Under the pieces are notes generated by a model, which was not told the DNA's origin, did no database searches, and saw only the letters and a program-made list of their open reading frames with translations. The translations under genes and the position numbers were made by a program. From Lutraria lutraria (Eukaryota > Mollusca > Bivalvia > Venerida > Mactridae), in the NCBI GenBank assembly GCA_964023205.1, contig OZ026838.1, positions 28,609,843 through 28,673,842 of the forward strand: a stretch of DNA of 64,000 nucleotides, written 5' to 3'. This document shows positions 50,793 to 62,967 of the stretch, in pieces (the stretch's first letter is position 1; each line of letters begins with the position of its first letter).

Positions 50793-51248
50793 ATGGCACT
50801 TTATCTCCTCTCTTTCTTTATAGCTTATGTATTTTCTATTGAGATACACGTATCTGTTTCTGCCACATTCAGACTGTTTCAAAACAGAAGTCGACAAGGA
50901 CACGACTGGGAAACGAAGCAAAATACATTGTTCAAGTATTTCAGTCCTATAGATATTCATTACGAAAACAAACACGAATGCCTTGCAACATTTACCGCAT
51001 ATTATGGTCACCATAATATGACCTTAATTAATGAAGGCTGTGTTCCATGTTTAAGACTTTTGATGTTTTGCTCTAGCGATCCCCGTAATAAACATGTTGA
51101 TCTTTCGTGGCACAAGTCAATAAAATGCAGACGCATGGCACAACATATTCCTGAACAGATTATTCCGAAAATAATCAACAATGCAACACTATTGGACAAA
51201 TTCGTCAATACAAATTCCACCACAAGTTACGTAAATTATACTAACTAG
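50793..51248 (+). CDS. Possible small secreted protein, function unknown
   Basis: This 151-residue frame is not recognised as a known family. It starts with a plausible signal peptide: the N-terminus MALYLLSFFIAYVFSIEI is strongly hydrophobic and is followed by polar sequence (QNRSRQGHDW). The rest has five cysteines (HEC, GCVPC, MFC, IKC) and four N-glycosylation sequons (NMT, NAT, NST, NYT), as expected of a secreted protein. The frame opens just after an in-frame TAG at 50775, so the first ATG is the natural start. An AATAAA lies 168 bp past the stop, at 51416. It is the longest frame in the window that is neither channel nor repeat, but one such frame by chance in 64 kb this AT-rich is not very unlikely. 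It could also be one exon of a larger gene. Confidence 0.35.
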   Translation: MALYLLSFFIAYVFSIEIHVSVSATFRLFQNRSRQGHDWETKQNTLFKYFSPIDIHYENKHECLATFTAYYGHHNMTLINEGCVPCLRLLMFCSSDPRNKHVDLSWHKSIKCRRMAQHIPEQIIPKIINNATLLDKFVNTNSTTSYVNYTN

Positions 51249-54200
51249 ATAACTACGCGTTGGTTAGAATTGAGACAGAATGATACCTCACAGACTGTAA
51301 ACAGAAACGAAATTATGCCCTCAGAGGATTCTGAATATATTTGTACAGACAATCTCGTGAATTTCTTAATTACCCATTTCATGACCACTGCCAACACTAA
51401 AGCTGTCATAATTATAATAAAATATACCTTAATTTATACAATACTTTTATTTGTATGATTGAAATTATATGGCATAATTTCTGTTTATCTTGCAATTGTC
51501 TGACAAGGTTATGTTAAGGACCACTAACACAGTGTTTGAATAGTCCGTACATACAAATTTAATAATAATTATACATGTACATAATATGCTTAAACGGTCA
51601 TCATTTGTTTCATTTTTGCACCGGCATATGATGCAAGAAAAACACAATTTTATTTAAGTCTATTCAACAATAGTATAAAAATTATGAAGCAATCACTACA
51701 CTACAAGCATTATCTCAAGTGATCCTTAAAACATTCAGTGGCATAAAAAGTATTATAAAATAACGTGAAACAATAAATATCTGTTCGAGGTAAGCATGCC
51801 AGCGAAATCTTTCGTGAGACAGTCAACGAATATATTGCGCAAATAAGACGTTTGAGTCACGTAAAAAGATCATCACCATGATGATTCAAACGCGTATATA
51901 TTAAGCTGAAAGTATGCCCCTTCCAGGTTAGTAAAATGAAAATTCAAAAGTTACATATTTACGAATCTGGTTAATTAGAGTCACGTCACTTTGTATTAGT
52001 GTTCGAAAGTTTATGAAAACATTGAAGAAACAGTCCGAGTAGAATGTATGTGTACATGATATTACTCTCAGTGTTCCCGAAGAAAACTTTTCACATACAG
52101 TTGTCAGAGAAACATGCTGTAATTGACAGATCACGTGCATAGTCAGCTTTGCCCTGTGAATGATACTTGAACTCTGAAATACGTATTTTTCGAACAATTA
52201 TTGTTTCACGGCATTATACGACAACATAAAGAGTCAGAAACTATGTCATTCTGCTAGCAGTGAAAGAAGGGCTCTGTTTTCGATTTATAATTACGCATAA
52301 TATTCCAATTGTATCCCACGCCGCGTATCAAGCGACACTAGTTGTCCAATACTGTAGCTATGCGTGTCTGTGTGTTCATAAATAAAACATAGAACCGTTG
52401 AACTCCTTGGAGAAAACCCGCGTTCAATAATTTATAACAATGGCGTAGGAATTTGTCACCACATCTGGATATAACCAACGGAAGAAACAACGAACATTGT
52501 ATTAACCTCGTATTTTTGTGAGTCTGTTGTATCAGGTCAGATGAATGTATAATACACCATGAAATGACAATACAGACTTTGAATAAATTTGACCATCGCA
52601 TGTATATAGTATTGAATTTATTTTGAGGTTTTCTTCAAAACGACGATACAACCCGTAGCAGACAAAATATGCCAAAAATGATTACATGCTATTTATTACA
52701 AAACGGGTTCTTTTTCAATAGTTGGAGAACTATTTCATTCGTATCTTAGTCAAGATAACTCAAATAGAAAATATGGTATAAGATAGAAGTGAGCGAAACC
52801 ATTATACTTGCGGTTGGTTCATCTATTTAGATATCATATATGCAAGTCACCCTTTTACTCATTTCAGTTATATTTCTTATATAAGAGATGTATATCTACC
52901 ATATTAGACATATCAGCAGGCGGGACAAAGTGAATATATATAATTAAGTATAGAACAAATAAGTATCTCTGTGTATTATAAGGCCAACAGAAACATAATA
53001 TAACACGTTATTTGTATTTGATTCACATGATTTTAATAAGTTATTTCATATTTGTTGAGCTGTTACATATATAGGGTGAGCTCCATTATACTTATGCCGC
53101 CTACTTTCTCCGTTTATTTACGTTAATAAAATTAATATCAGATTCTGTTGAAGAAACGGAATGATATGAACAAAATATTTGTTCTTTCTAATTTCACTTC
53201 TTTTACAATAAACAGAAGTATTATTCTTAATTAATGTGTATGGCCTGAACTCTGAAAAATACTGTTTACTATAGTGTCTAAATAAACTGAAACATCGTTG
53301 CAATGTGAAGTTCGTCTCCACAATTAATATCATACCCTGGATATAAAGCACATTGCAAAATGAACGAATTCAATTCAGATTAATCAGAATTAGAATCGTG
53401 CAGTCAAAATATAAAAGAAAAGATCATCAGTTCACGGTTTCGCAAAGTATTAAAAAGTGTTGTTCCGCACCAATGTGATTACAAAGCTTTCCTAACTTCA
53501 ACATGTGACTAATATATATGTTTAATACTTGATAGATCATGCACAGAGATAAATCAATATCGAAGTCAAACTTTGCTTGTTTATGAACATCTTACATGCA
53601 ATTCCATCTCTACATGTGAATCGATCGACCGCCCATTTTATGTAACAATATTGCGCGAAATGGAATAAAGACCAATGCCAGCGCTTCGAGAGACATGTGT
53701 AATACATGAATTGAGTGCTGTGAATAATTCAACAAGTTATATATTCCAAAGAGAAGGAATGCAAGAAACTAGAGAAAGATATCACCAGGAAACTCCATTT
53801 ATTCTGATAAAGAAAAACAGACGAAGTATATTTGAGGTAACAAGAATGACACCAGCATGAATAATCGAAACAAATACTTAAACATGGAATTGAGACTTGC
53901 GTTTTAATGCATCTTGTAACGTCGGGATTATTTTCGGCAACTGTCTATCTGGATAGGTACATCGCAAACATCATGCCAAATTCATTGTAAATGACCGCAC
54001 ACGAAATGTTTTTAAAAGAATTTCTGCAGAAAAAAATAACACAGGCTAACGATCGACATGGGCAGTTAATTGTATGTTCCTCATTAATATTGTAACGCTA
54101 GGCGCGTGACTCACGATGCATTTAGACGCTCGCAACATGAGTTGCATACTTCTGGTATTGTACCTTAAAATTGCATGCAAGAAAATACCAAATCATATGA

Positions 54201-54433
54201 AATAAGAACGACAAAGACTGGACATGAATTTATTATGAAATTATGTAAGCATTGGCATTTATTTCGATTACGAAATGTGAAGGAATCTCGTAGACTAAAC
54301 GTATAACAAAAGTATTTCGTATAAGCATCCATTTGTAATTTGAACCTTTATTATTCCATTTGAAATACTGAATGGATGAATATTAAAATAATATTATAAT
54401 GTTACTCGTATCAATTAGGGGAATTCATATTGT

Positions 54434-54520
54434 CCGAGTTATTTGTCCTCGGCCGGCTGTACTGGTGGCCGGAGCTTATGTCTCTGGTCAATACAGCCAA
54501 CCTCGGACAAATAACTCGTT
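54434..54520. repeat. Inverted repeat, about 27-bp arms, hairpin-forming
   Basis: The left arm begins cgagttatttgtcc and runs on to ggctgta. The right arm, in reverse, reads cgagttatttgtcc and then gaggttggctgta. About 30 bp separate the arms (ctggtggccggagct...). It may be the end pair of a small foldback element. The related motif tgccgagtt/gtccga recurs in the tandem duplication just downstream. Confidence 0.65.
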
Positions 54521-54745
54521 TATAAGTATTTTATTGATAACTGTCTAATATTCATTTGATTTCAAAAACATCATAATCAAGTACAATTGAATTGCTGCTC
54601 AGTTTGGAATGTTTGGTAAAAAAACATGGCAGCCTTCTTATGGCAGCCGTTAGTTTCTTTTATTATGTCTTTAGTACTCTTTATTCGTATTGTGGCGAGT
54701 TTCAACAGGCAATGAAATGCCCGCATTTCATAATTTCTTTTAGTG

Positions 54746-54880
54746 CCGAGTTTTTAACCAATAGGAATGCATGAAATTCCGTTTTGCCGAGTTCTGTCCG
54801 TATTGGCCGAGTTTTTAACTTATGGGAATGCATGGAATCCCGTATTGCCGAGTTCTGTCCGTATTGTCCGACTTTTTTAC
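54746..54880. repeat. 61-bp tandem duplication plus partial third unit
   Basis: Units begin at 54746 and 54807 with ccgagtttttaac, each running through ggaatgcatg, a ttgccgagttctgtccgtattg block and into the next unit. A third, truncated and mutated unit (cgacttttttacc) starts at 54868. Confidence 0.75.
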
Positions 54881-55705
54881 CCGTATTCTCCTTATACTCC
54901 CTCTAATATTAGATAGTTAATCAATAAAAGATATAAATAAAGTAAACAATATATAATTATTTTGACGTTTAAAAGTTTCACTTCAATTTTGTTGATGTAA
55001 CCATGTGCTCCATGTAGTGTTGTTTTGTTCAACACTTGAACACTATGTCCTTGACCAGACATTAATCTCTAAATAATACATGTATGTTTCATGCTAACCC
55101 GTGGTAATGGTTCCAAGACAAACTGCCAAATATATGGTTTACTGTAAACACAGGTTCAGATAGTACAGTGAAGAAATGGCGATCACCAAAAAAAACAACA
55201 TGAAATTGCAACGGCGCAATAGATTGTCAGTCTTCACTAAGTTGTTGGGTACTCAGCAAAATGGTATATTAAAGCGCAAATACATTATGTGTCTAAGAGC
55301 TGGCCAATGGTTCGTTTTTATCCCTAGTGAATGCCATATCTTTGGGTGGCAATATACCAATGTGTGTTCAAGTGCAGTATAATGGATATAATCACAATTT
55401 GCAATTATGCAGAGTGGAACATTAGTATATATTCAAACCATCAGATGAAAGAGACAAGTAAAACAAAGAGAACAACACATTCAGTACAACGTTCAAATGG
55501 AACAAAAAATTATGTTATAGCTTACGTGTGCATTCTTAAAATATCGATACATACAAGTCTGATATCTATATCATAACTATCTCTATATTCACACATTTGA
55601 TTAGAGCGTGCATCAAGAATTTAAATTTAAAGATATCGGTAATTAAACGTGTTTGATATCATAGTATCAAAAGTAGATGAATATTTATTTGTTTTTGATT
55701 ATACC

Positions 55706-55934
55706 GGGTTTTACGCCCCTTTTCATCAGTCAGTCATATGAGTTGGACAGGTCACCTAAACATCATTCCTGGGAAGAACCAGTACTAGACTCCTATCCTC
55801 TGTAAGAAAGCGCCTATTTACTCACATAAGGAGGCATGGTCGGTAGCTGGGCTCGAATCCACGACCCTCTTATAGTGGAAGGTTACAGTGATTTGAAGTC
55901 AGCGACCTTAACCACTCAACCACAGAGGCTGGTC
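55706..55934 (-). mobile_element. tRNA-headed SINE, copy 2
   Basis: Same family and order as 17386-17618. On the minus strand the head is gttgagtggttaaggtcgct with B box gattcgagccc, then atgcctccttatgtgag, gaggataggagtctagtac and ttcttcccagg, ending aaaaggggcgtaaaaccc. Its left end on the plus strand is gggttttacgcccct at 55706. Confidence 0.8.
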
Positions 55935-56967
55935 TAGATGAATATTTAAAGTGTGCGTCTATCATTATTAGTTGTATTATACGAAACACATGTGCACGGT
56001 CAGTGAAACATGGTAAATACAGACAAAATACAACAACGAGATAATCAATCAATCGATAAACTTTGAAATTGATAACCTTAAGGTATGAATATTGTTTACA
56101 TTTCACGTGCGGAATTCTAGAGTAAATAAGAATAAAAAATGTAATATTATAAATGAACTTTATCCACAGAAAATAATAAATATTGGAAAATGTCGTAACC
56201 GAACAAACAATGCATTAAGACAAAAAAACTTTACGCCCCTGCAAAACATTGAAGAGATCTAACTATAAACCCAGTACACTGTATACCATTTACGTCAAAG
56301 GGGTGTACAAGAAAGAAGCAATGACACGACTAATGGAAGACTTTATCTCAACTCGTACTCAAATATACATTGCTTTCTATTATCATTCTGATTCTGGCTT
56401 GAAATATTTGTTCAATCGATAACTTAAAAATAATCATTGAACATAAACAGTATAAAACTAGTGATGGATGCATAACAGTAATACGTTGACCAAATGCAAA
56501 ATAAATGAACGAAGGACATGTTTTCGACGTTTCAACAGCTTTTCACACTTAATATTAGATTTGGAAACATTTTAAGAAGAGTCCGTGAGTTGTTTAGCCG
56601 CGAAGGGACTGCATTATTAATGTATCTATGATGGATGATGCTGGATAAATGCGTAAAAGACACAATGCTACAATTTCAGCATAAACATTCCATTTTGCAG
56701 AAAACCCGAGTTTGGTTGATAAAGCAATTATCATTGGTAGGTCGGCGTACAGGCAAAATTTGTATCGATGTTATTTGAAGAAGCTGATCTATCTAGCCGT
56801 AACAGAACGAACTCGGAAGAATAATTACAGTTTTACCAAGTAACCACCAGTGTAGAGATTGTTTGGAATTTATATCCGGTTAAAAAATAAATATTATACC
56901 TTTTTTTCGATTTATTTATTCACCAATTGCATTCATCGCAGGGGGATATATCTGGCACCAAAAATAT

Positions 56968-57096
56968 TCGCATGTGAGGAAGATGTCTAGCTTAGGGAGA
57001 GGGTTGGTGGGTCTGCCCAGGTGTACGCCTGGGGTTTCCCTCCACCGTCAAAGCTGGAAAAGTCGCAAAATAATCTTTGCTGTTGATGCGATGTTA
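56968..57096 (+). repeat. Dispersed repeat tail, copy 3 (SINE-like)
   Basis: Contains cctggggtttccctccaccg, aagctggaaaagtcgcaaaa and gctgttgatgcgatgtta, matching 23031-23166 in order and 17031-17100 in reverse. The 78-codon frame starting at 56974 is largely made of this repeat and is not called as a gene. Confidence 0.65.
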
Positions 57097-58150
57097 CTAG
57101 TATTCCCCAGTGAAAACAATATTCACGACAATTCAGAATTCAAATGTAAAAGGAAAGGAGACCTTTGGCTTGATGATGCACGTATAATCCAGGAGGAATT
57201 GATATTATGATATTTTAACATAATTTGAACTTAAATGATCAAAACCTGGAATTATTCTGGAACATCAAAAAATGGACAGTGAATGTCAACAAATTAAACA
57301 TTTAGGTATCAAGAGTATTTCAAATTGACCAAGGCGGGTTTGTTGAAGACTTGATTAAATGTGAGATGGAATGATTGTAAAAACATACATGTACGATATC
57401 AGTGCAGATTTAAAAAAATGCTCATAAAAGGACCTTCATTGATAGGAATGTTCACATACACTGCTGATGACAAAGAAAATCTGATTGACGTTCAAATCCC
57501 TCCTAATGCAGACAGTACTTTTATCATTCGACAAAGCAGACATTAACAAACCAGGATGTTCATCCACTGAGACACCACAAAATGGATAGATCCGATTTGT
57601 TTTGTCAGATTTTCATACCTTCCAGTCTCAAGTCGGATAGGTGCCACTCAGAAACGAAATATATTCTAGTGAAGAATCTGTGTTGCAAGCTTAAACATTA
57701 CTTTCAACACAAGTATCAAACAAAAAAATAATTAATTTTAACTCATTAGTAATTCTCTCAATTTTTTGTTTTAAATCCATCTTGTTTGGATGAATAATTG
57801 TGGATTTATCAAAATATTCGTCAAATATATCACCGGTGGTTTATTACAGACACACATTGAACTAAGTTCAAGTATTGCTGCCACCTTTCGCAGACATGTT
57901 GGTGTTTGCTTCTGATAAACGTGTCTACTTGAAAACAAAAGCGAAAGAAATGAAATAGAGTAAGTCACACAAATTTGGTCATTTCTGCTAGAAATGTGTT
58001 TGCTCGTTCTGAAAATGTTATACGATTGAGTAACCAACGAGTCTAGTTTGAGATCGATCGCATTAGGTGACTCAGCTGAGGCATGCAAATCATCAGCCGC
58101 AATATGTGCTGCTGAACAGGTTTTATTTCCTACACGTGACATTTCTTCAA

Positions 58151-58358
58151 CCCGGCTCCGGGGTTGAGTGGTTAAGGTAACCTGTCATTGATAGATGGTC
58201 GTGGGTTCGAGCCCCGCTACCGACCATGCCTCTTTATGTGAGACAGTAGACAGTGTCTTATGGAGGATGGGAGACTAGTACAGTTTCTTCCCAGGAACGA
58301 TGTTAAGGTGATCTGTCCGCCTCATATGGCTCTGGTTGTTTAACAGGGGCGTAAAACT
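58151..58358 (+). mobile_element. tRNA-headed SINE, copy 3
   Basis: Plus-strand copy of the family at 17386 and 55706. The head is gggttgagtggttaaggtaa with B box gggttcgagcccc. The body reads atgcctctttatgtgag, gaggatgggagactagtac and ttcttcccagg, ending acaggggcgtaaaactc and then an aaacaaacaaac tail. Confidence 0.85.
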
Positions 58359-61300
58359 CAAACAAACAAACATTTCTTCAAGGTCCGGTTATTGAGAAAA
58401 CCCAGCAAGATGTAATGGATATTGTTATTGATAAGAGACCAAATTCTTATAAATGATACCACATCGAATATGGCACACAGCCCATTGATTTGCATATTGC
58501 ATTGAGTAGCGCAATACCACAGATTGCACATTATGCAACTGTTGCGATGAGGAAAGATGAGGAAAGAATGGTATAAAAACAAGTAATACCTTCGTTTGAA
58601 TCCAGCATTCAGGTTTATACATTTATTCTAATTATTCAAGACAGTTTATTATGAACGTTTATCTAGTGTTTTTTTTTCAGTAAAAGGTGCCCTTCTGTTA
58701 TCAACACCCAAAACATAATTCATATTTATACTATATATCAATAGTTAACACATTTAACTTGGTTAGCCAGTGTAAAGTGAGAGTAGTACATTGTCAGCAC
58801 TCCACAATTAGAAAATATACTCGTTCATAGCCTTTTGTATGACTGGAATTTTCAGCTGACAAATGCAACGGATAGATTTATTAATATACCCCCATCCTAA
58901 AATGTCAAACTCATCTGTTTTAGGTTTTAACGTTGATTCGAACAGTTATCTCTTTGAAGCCCGCATTATTGCGATGTATGAAGGACTTTAAAATGTTTAG
59001 CTATATATGAAATATGTGTATGACACTCGAAGCTATTTTATTTTCATCGAGCTGTTGTACTTAATACTTCAATGTTGATGGAAAAAGATTGCTAATTGAC
59101 TGTCAGTTATGTCTAGTAAGTGTGAAAATAACAAAATTACTGTTTATCTTTTTTTTTATTTCTTAATGGACACGAGCAAGTGCATACTTATTATAACTAG
59201 GATTGAATCTCATTCAGCCTTTAATCATCGTAAAATAAATATCAATGTTTATAAACATATTGCAGCAATTCAGTTGAAAAAAAATATCAAATGTAATTTA
59301 GTACGCATGCCGTTTGTGCTTATCTAGTAACATTTGGAAAGGTAGAAACATTTCAGTCAAACCAAGCCAAACTCTTACTAAACTTTAGGTAACACTAAAA
59401 TGAGTGGGCGTGTCACGGACAATGAAATAGAGATATACGTTAACACACGTACAAAAAAGAACATGATGTAATGAAACAAAACAGACCAAAGACTTTCCGC
59501 ACAAATATGCTTGTCAATATTCAGTATTGTATATTGACAAAATACACTGATATATCGATCTGAGAATGTGTATCTATCAATAATGTACATGACGAACAAT
59601 CCATTATCTAAGTGACATTTATGTTTGATTGTTAGAGGTGTCTTCAACCGCGTAAACAAAATGACACAAATCCTCCATACTGCAGTATAATCCATAAATA
59701 TATTCATAAACTAAATTTTATTTCCGGTGGAGGCAAAAAATTGCCGAATTTACTGACTAAAACGGACGAAATGAACATAAAGTGAGAGAGCTTCGATTTG
59801 TTAAAACCATAACAAATGGATACGCAATGTTTTATATTAGTTTACGATGATGGCACTTAAAAATCAAAATTCCAGGGGGACAAACCGGAAACTTTAGGCT
59901 ATTGTAATCAAACTAATTACACTTCAAGATGAGAAATGTACAAAACCGAATCCTCAAAAGATTAAGACCAGGAAAACCATCAAACTGATAAGTCTATGAG
60001 AAAATATACCCGGAAGTTAGTGGTGTTGTCATTCAACATTTAGACTTAAATAAAACGACCGATTTAGATATGTTTTACCAATCTTATTTAAGGAAGAACA
60101 TTGAATGGGCCATATTTTAAATACGCCGATCAGATCCTGACAATCCAGTGTTGCCCCTCTCTGTAATGGTATCTGTATCACTTGAAATGCTAATAAATTT
60201 GAAAAGATTTTATGATAAAATAAAAATAATTCCTACGACTTGTTTGACAGAATCCTATCACTTGTACATCACTATCAATATAATATCTGGCCTCAATAAA
60301 ATTAAATATGCATTAACAAATCTCTGAGGAGTCCGCGTCATAAATAAATGCAACAACAATACTTAATATAGGAAACTTTAGCATAAAATGCATCGAAATG
60401 TCATTTAAAATTAACAACTGTTGAACGGGCTCTGTTTTCTGTCAAATACTATCCCAAATATCTCAGATGTAATCTAGATAAAATAACAGTCCCCAAACAC
60501 CAGCGGTGTGATTCGATGAAATGAAGTATGGAAATTATAGAGCTTTTATAACATACATCATTATTAGCAGGCATGGATCGTGTGGAAGCGAATGTACGTA
60601 TCTCTACAAATAAATGAAGAGGTTCCACTTATTAATATCAAAATTAGAAGCCATTTTTATTTCCTAACCATATCATTAAAGTCGTGCAATTAGTATCATT
60701 CAATTGTCGCAAACATTTAAATTGAGTTACACTTTATCTAATATTAGATGTACTTCCTGTTTGTGCATGGCTAAGGCGTTTAATACGCGTGTAATTATGT
60801 GCTTTGGAGCTTGATAAAAATTGTCATGAACAAGAGGATGCATCAGAACCTTTGGCATGAACTTGTACTTTGGTCCATTGTATAAAGGCAAAATTACAAT
60901 TACCGCAGCAAAATTCCTCCTCGCCGATTAAATATCCATGCGGAACGTTGAGCAGTTAAGCAACTCCTTAAGAGACTAGAGCATCGACATGAAAAACATG
61001 CTTACATATGTAGAACCTGTAGAAAAAACCCAGATGTAATCAGAAGTCGACGTAGTGTAAGATTAATGAAGCAGAAACATTACCGGATAATAAATGATGC
61101 TTTTACTACATAGTCTCTGGATAAAAAACTCTAAATTATTAAAAACACACGAGAGATCTTGAAAACACACGCGTATGGTGAATTCGTATGAAGAGCGAAG
61201 AGATAAACAAACTGACATGCCCAGCAAATGTGACATAAGCAAAAAGGGAAAACGACGAGGTTTTTTTCATAATATTTGTTAATGTAGCCCCCGTAGCTGT

Positions 61301-62392
61301 ACCATATTGAAGGTATAGAAATGAACATAAAAATGTTAGCCATTAAATGTGGTGTAACAACATCATGTATTTCTATTCCTAAAATCGATAAACTAAAGAA
61401 TAAAGAAATCTGATTCAATAGAGTTGAGATCCATTGCATTCGGTAATTCTTTATGTTTGTTCAAAGGAAATGATTAGAGTACAGAGAATCGATGAAATAT
61501 TTAAAATAGTATTACAACTAAATTCACTTATATGTGAACAATGCTTTTTTCACTTGAAGTATTAGATGCCTAATGCTCAAAGTTATTATCTCAAAATGGG
61601 GCGAACAGATTTTGAAAACCTTATTAATTTTAATAGGTTTCCATGGTAGAAAATGGTTTACCATTAGATTTTTAAAAACAATGATAGTCCTTTGATTTAT
61701 TTTCCCTTAAGTTTGCATTGAAGTCAAGGGGAGTAAGCCATTTTTTTAAATTAAAGAAAAAATAACCTCAATTTATTGAAAACTCGTGTCAAAAAGTTGC
61801 AATAACTAAGTATGAATCAAATTTGATAAAGAAAAACAAAGGTCACCATTCAATATTTTACAGAAATCATCTGTTAAATTTTTCAACAAGGGCAACAACT
61901 ATTGCATTTTTTTAAAAATGTGTCGTAAAATAAATTATAGTATCTGAGGTACAAGTAACTACCAAAGAATTAATGACAATTGGCTGTATTAGTTTTGTAA
62001 TAGTGTAGCATTGGGCAGATACGTCAGTTAAGTACCGAGCACTTATTAGACATGTAATACCTTAAGACCAGTACTTAGTCAACCACCATTGCTAGTGTTC
62101 ACGGCTTATCAGCTGGCTTATCGGAGGAGTTGCTCTGCTTGAAAATCGATTTTCTTTTAGCTTTATCGATGACATGGCGTTTGGAACCGATTCAGAGACT
62201 CTGGATTAGCTTCTCAAACACTAAATTAAGCATGAAGACTGGCGTAAGATCTTGAAATGATTCACTATTGATAACAAAGTGTAGGGCGGTTAGCTTACTA
62301 GTATTTAAACACGTGATCATTAGCACCCGTATGACCTCCCCCGGTCAATGATTCTTAATTAAGCCTCGCGAGTAACTTAAAAATCGTCTAAC

Positions 62393-62539
62393 GATGGAGA
62401 CTCGGTTTGTCAATAGTCTTCCTCGTGGGAAAGCCATGACGCAAAAAGATTTTGACAACCATCAACTGCTGGCGTATAAACTTAGAGATGTATATCATCG
62501 ATACGGTACAGCAATAATCCTTAGTGGCACTATATGAAT
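62393..62539 (+). CDS. Weak candidate small reading frame (48 residues)
   Basis: The frame METRFVNSLPRGKAMTQKDF... runs 48 codons to a TGA. It has a more balanced base composition than its AT-rich surroundings and a protein-like residue mix. No domain is recognised. It may be a first exon (a GGTACAG inside the tyrosine-glycine codons could serve as a donor), part of an old mobile element, or chance. Offered only as a lead. Confidence 0.15.
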
Positions 62540-62787
62540 AAATGATGACCACGTTTTTCTTGCCTTGCCTACCATTTAGATTTGTTTTGCGGAAGCCATA
62601 ATATTACAATGACTAAATCCAACTGATGAAGCTTATACTAGGATATACTATGTACCACATATTGGTTAGCCGCTGTCCTTCATCAAAGTTGGCTTCTGGT
62701 CAGCAAGGCTATAACATCAAAGTAATGAAAGTACTCATGGAAACTGAACTTACATAGACTTGTAACAGGAACTAGTTTAACAATTAC

Positions 62788-62967
62788 ATGGCGGATGTAG
62801 AAAAATGTAGTACTTTGGTCCGCATCAAAATTCATGCGCGTCGAGTGAGTGACGGCTATGGAAAGCTGAAATATCGTTCAGTTTGCAAACAATTCATTTA
62901 CAACTTTGACAAAGTACGTCACAAATCATGCGGGAAGTACGCACGTAGAAATTGTGTGTGGCACTGA
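62788..62967 (+). CDS. Weak candidate small reading frame (59 residues)
   Basis: An ATG-started frame of 59 codons, MADVEKCSTLVRIKIHARRV..., ending GKYARRNCVWH. It is basic (many Lys and Arg), has four cysteines, and is clearly richer in G+C than the flanking DNA, which is coding-like here. No family is recognised, and no splice partners or polyadenylation signal were assigned. It lies about 250 bp after the frame at 62393 on the same strand, so the two could be pieces of one gene or one decayed element. Confidence 0.2.
   Translation: MADVEKCSTLVRIKIHARRVSDGYGKLKYRSVCKQFIYNFDKVRHKSCGKYARRNCVWH

Larger units (their letters stand above)
51249..62392. other. Stretch without recognisable genes, repeat-bearing
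   Basis: About 11 kb with no supported gene. It contains a hairpin-forming inverted repeat (54434-54520), a 61-bp tandem duplication (54746-54880), two copies of the tRNA-headed SINE (55706 and 58151) and a dispersed repeat tail (56968). A minus-strand frame of 123 codons (57771-58142) ends within 10 bp of the SINE at 58151, shows no motif, and is not called. Confidence 0.55.

Noticed and set aside
56974..57210. Plus-strand frame of 78 codons
   Set aside because: Its first half is the dispersed repeat also found at 17031 and 23031.
57771..58142. Minus-strand frame of 123 codons
   Set aside because: Length is within chance expectation, no domain or splice signal supports it, and it abuts a SINE.
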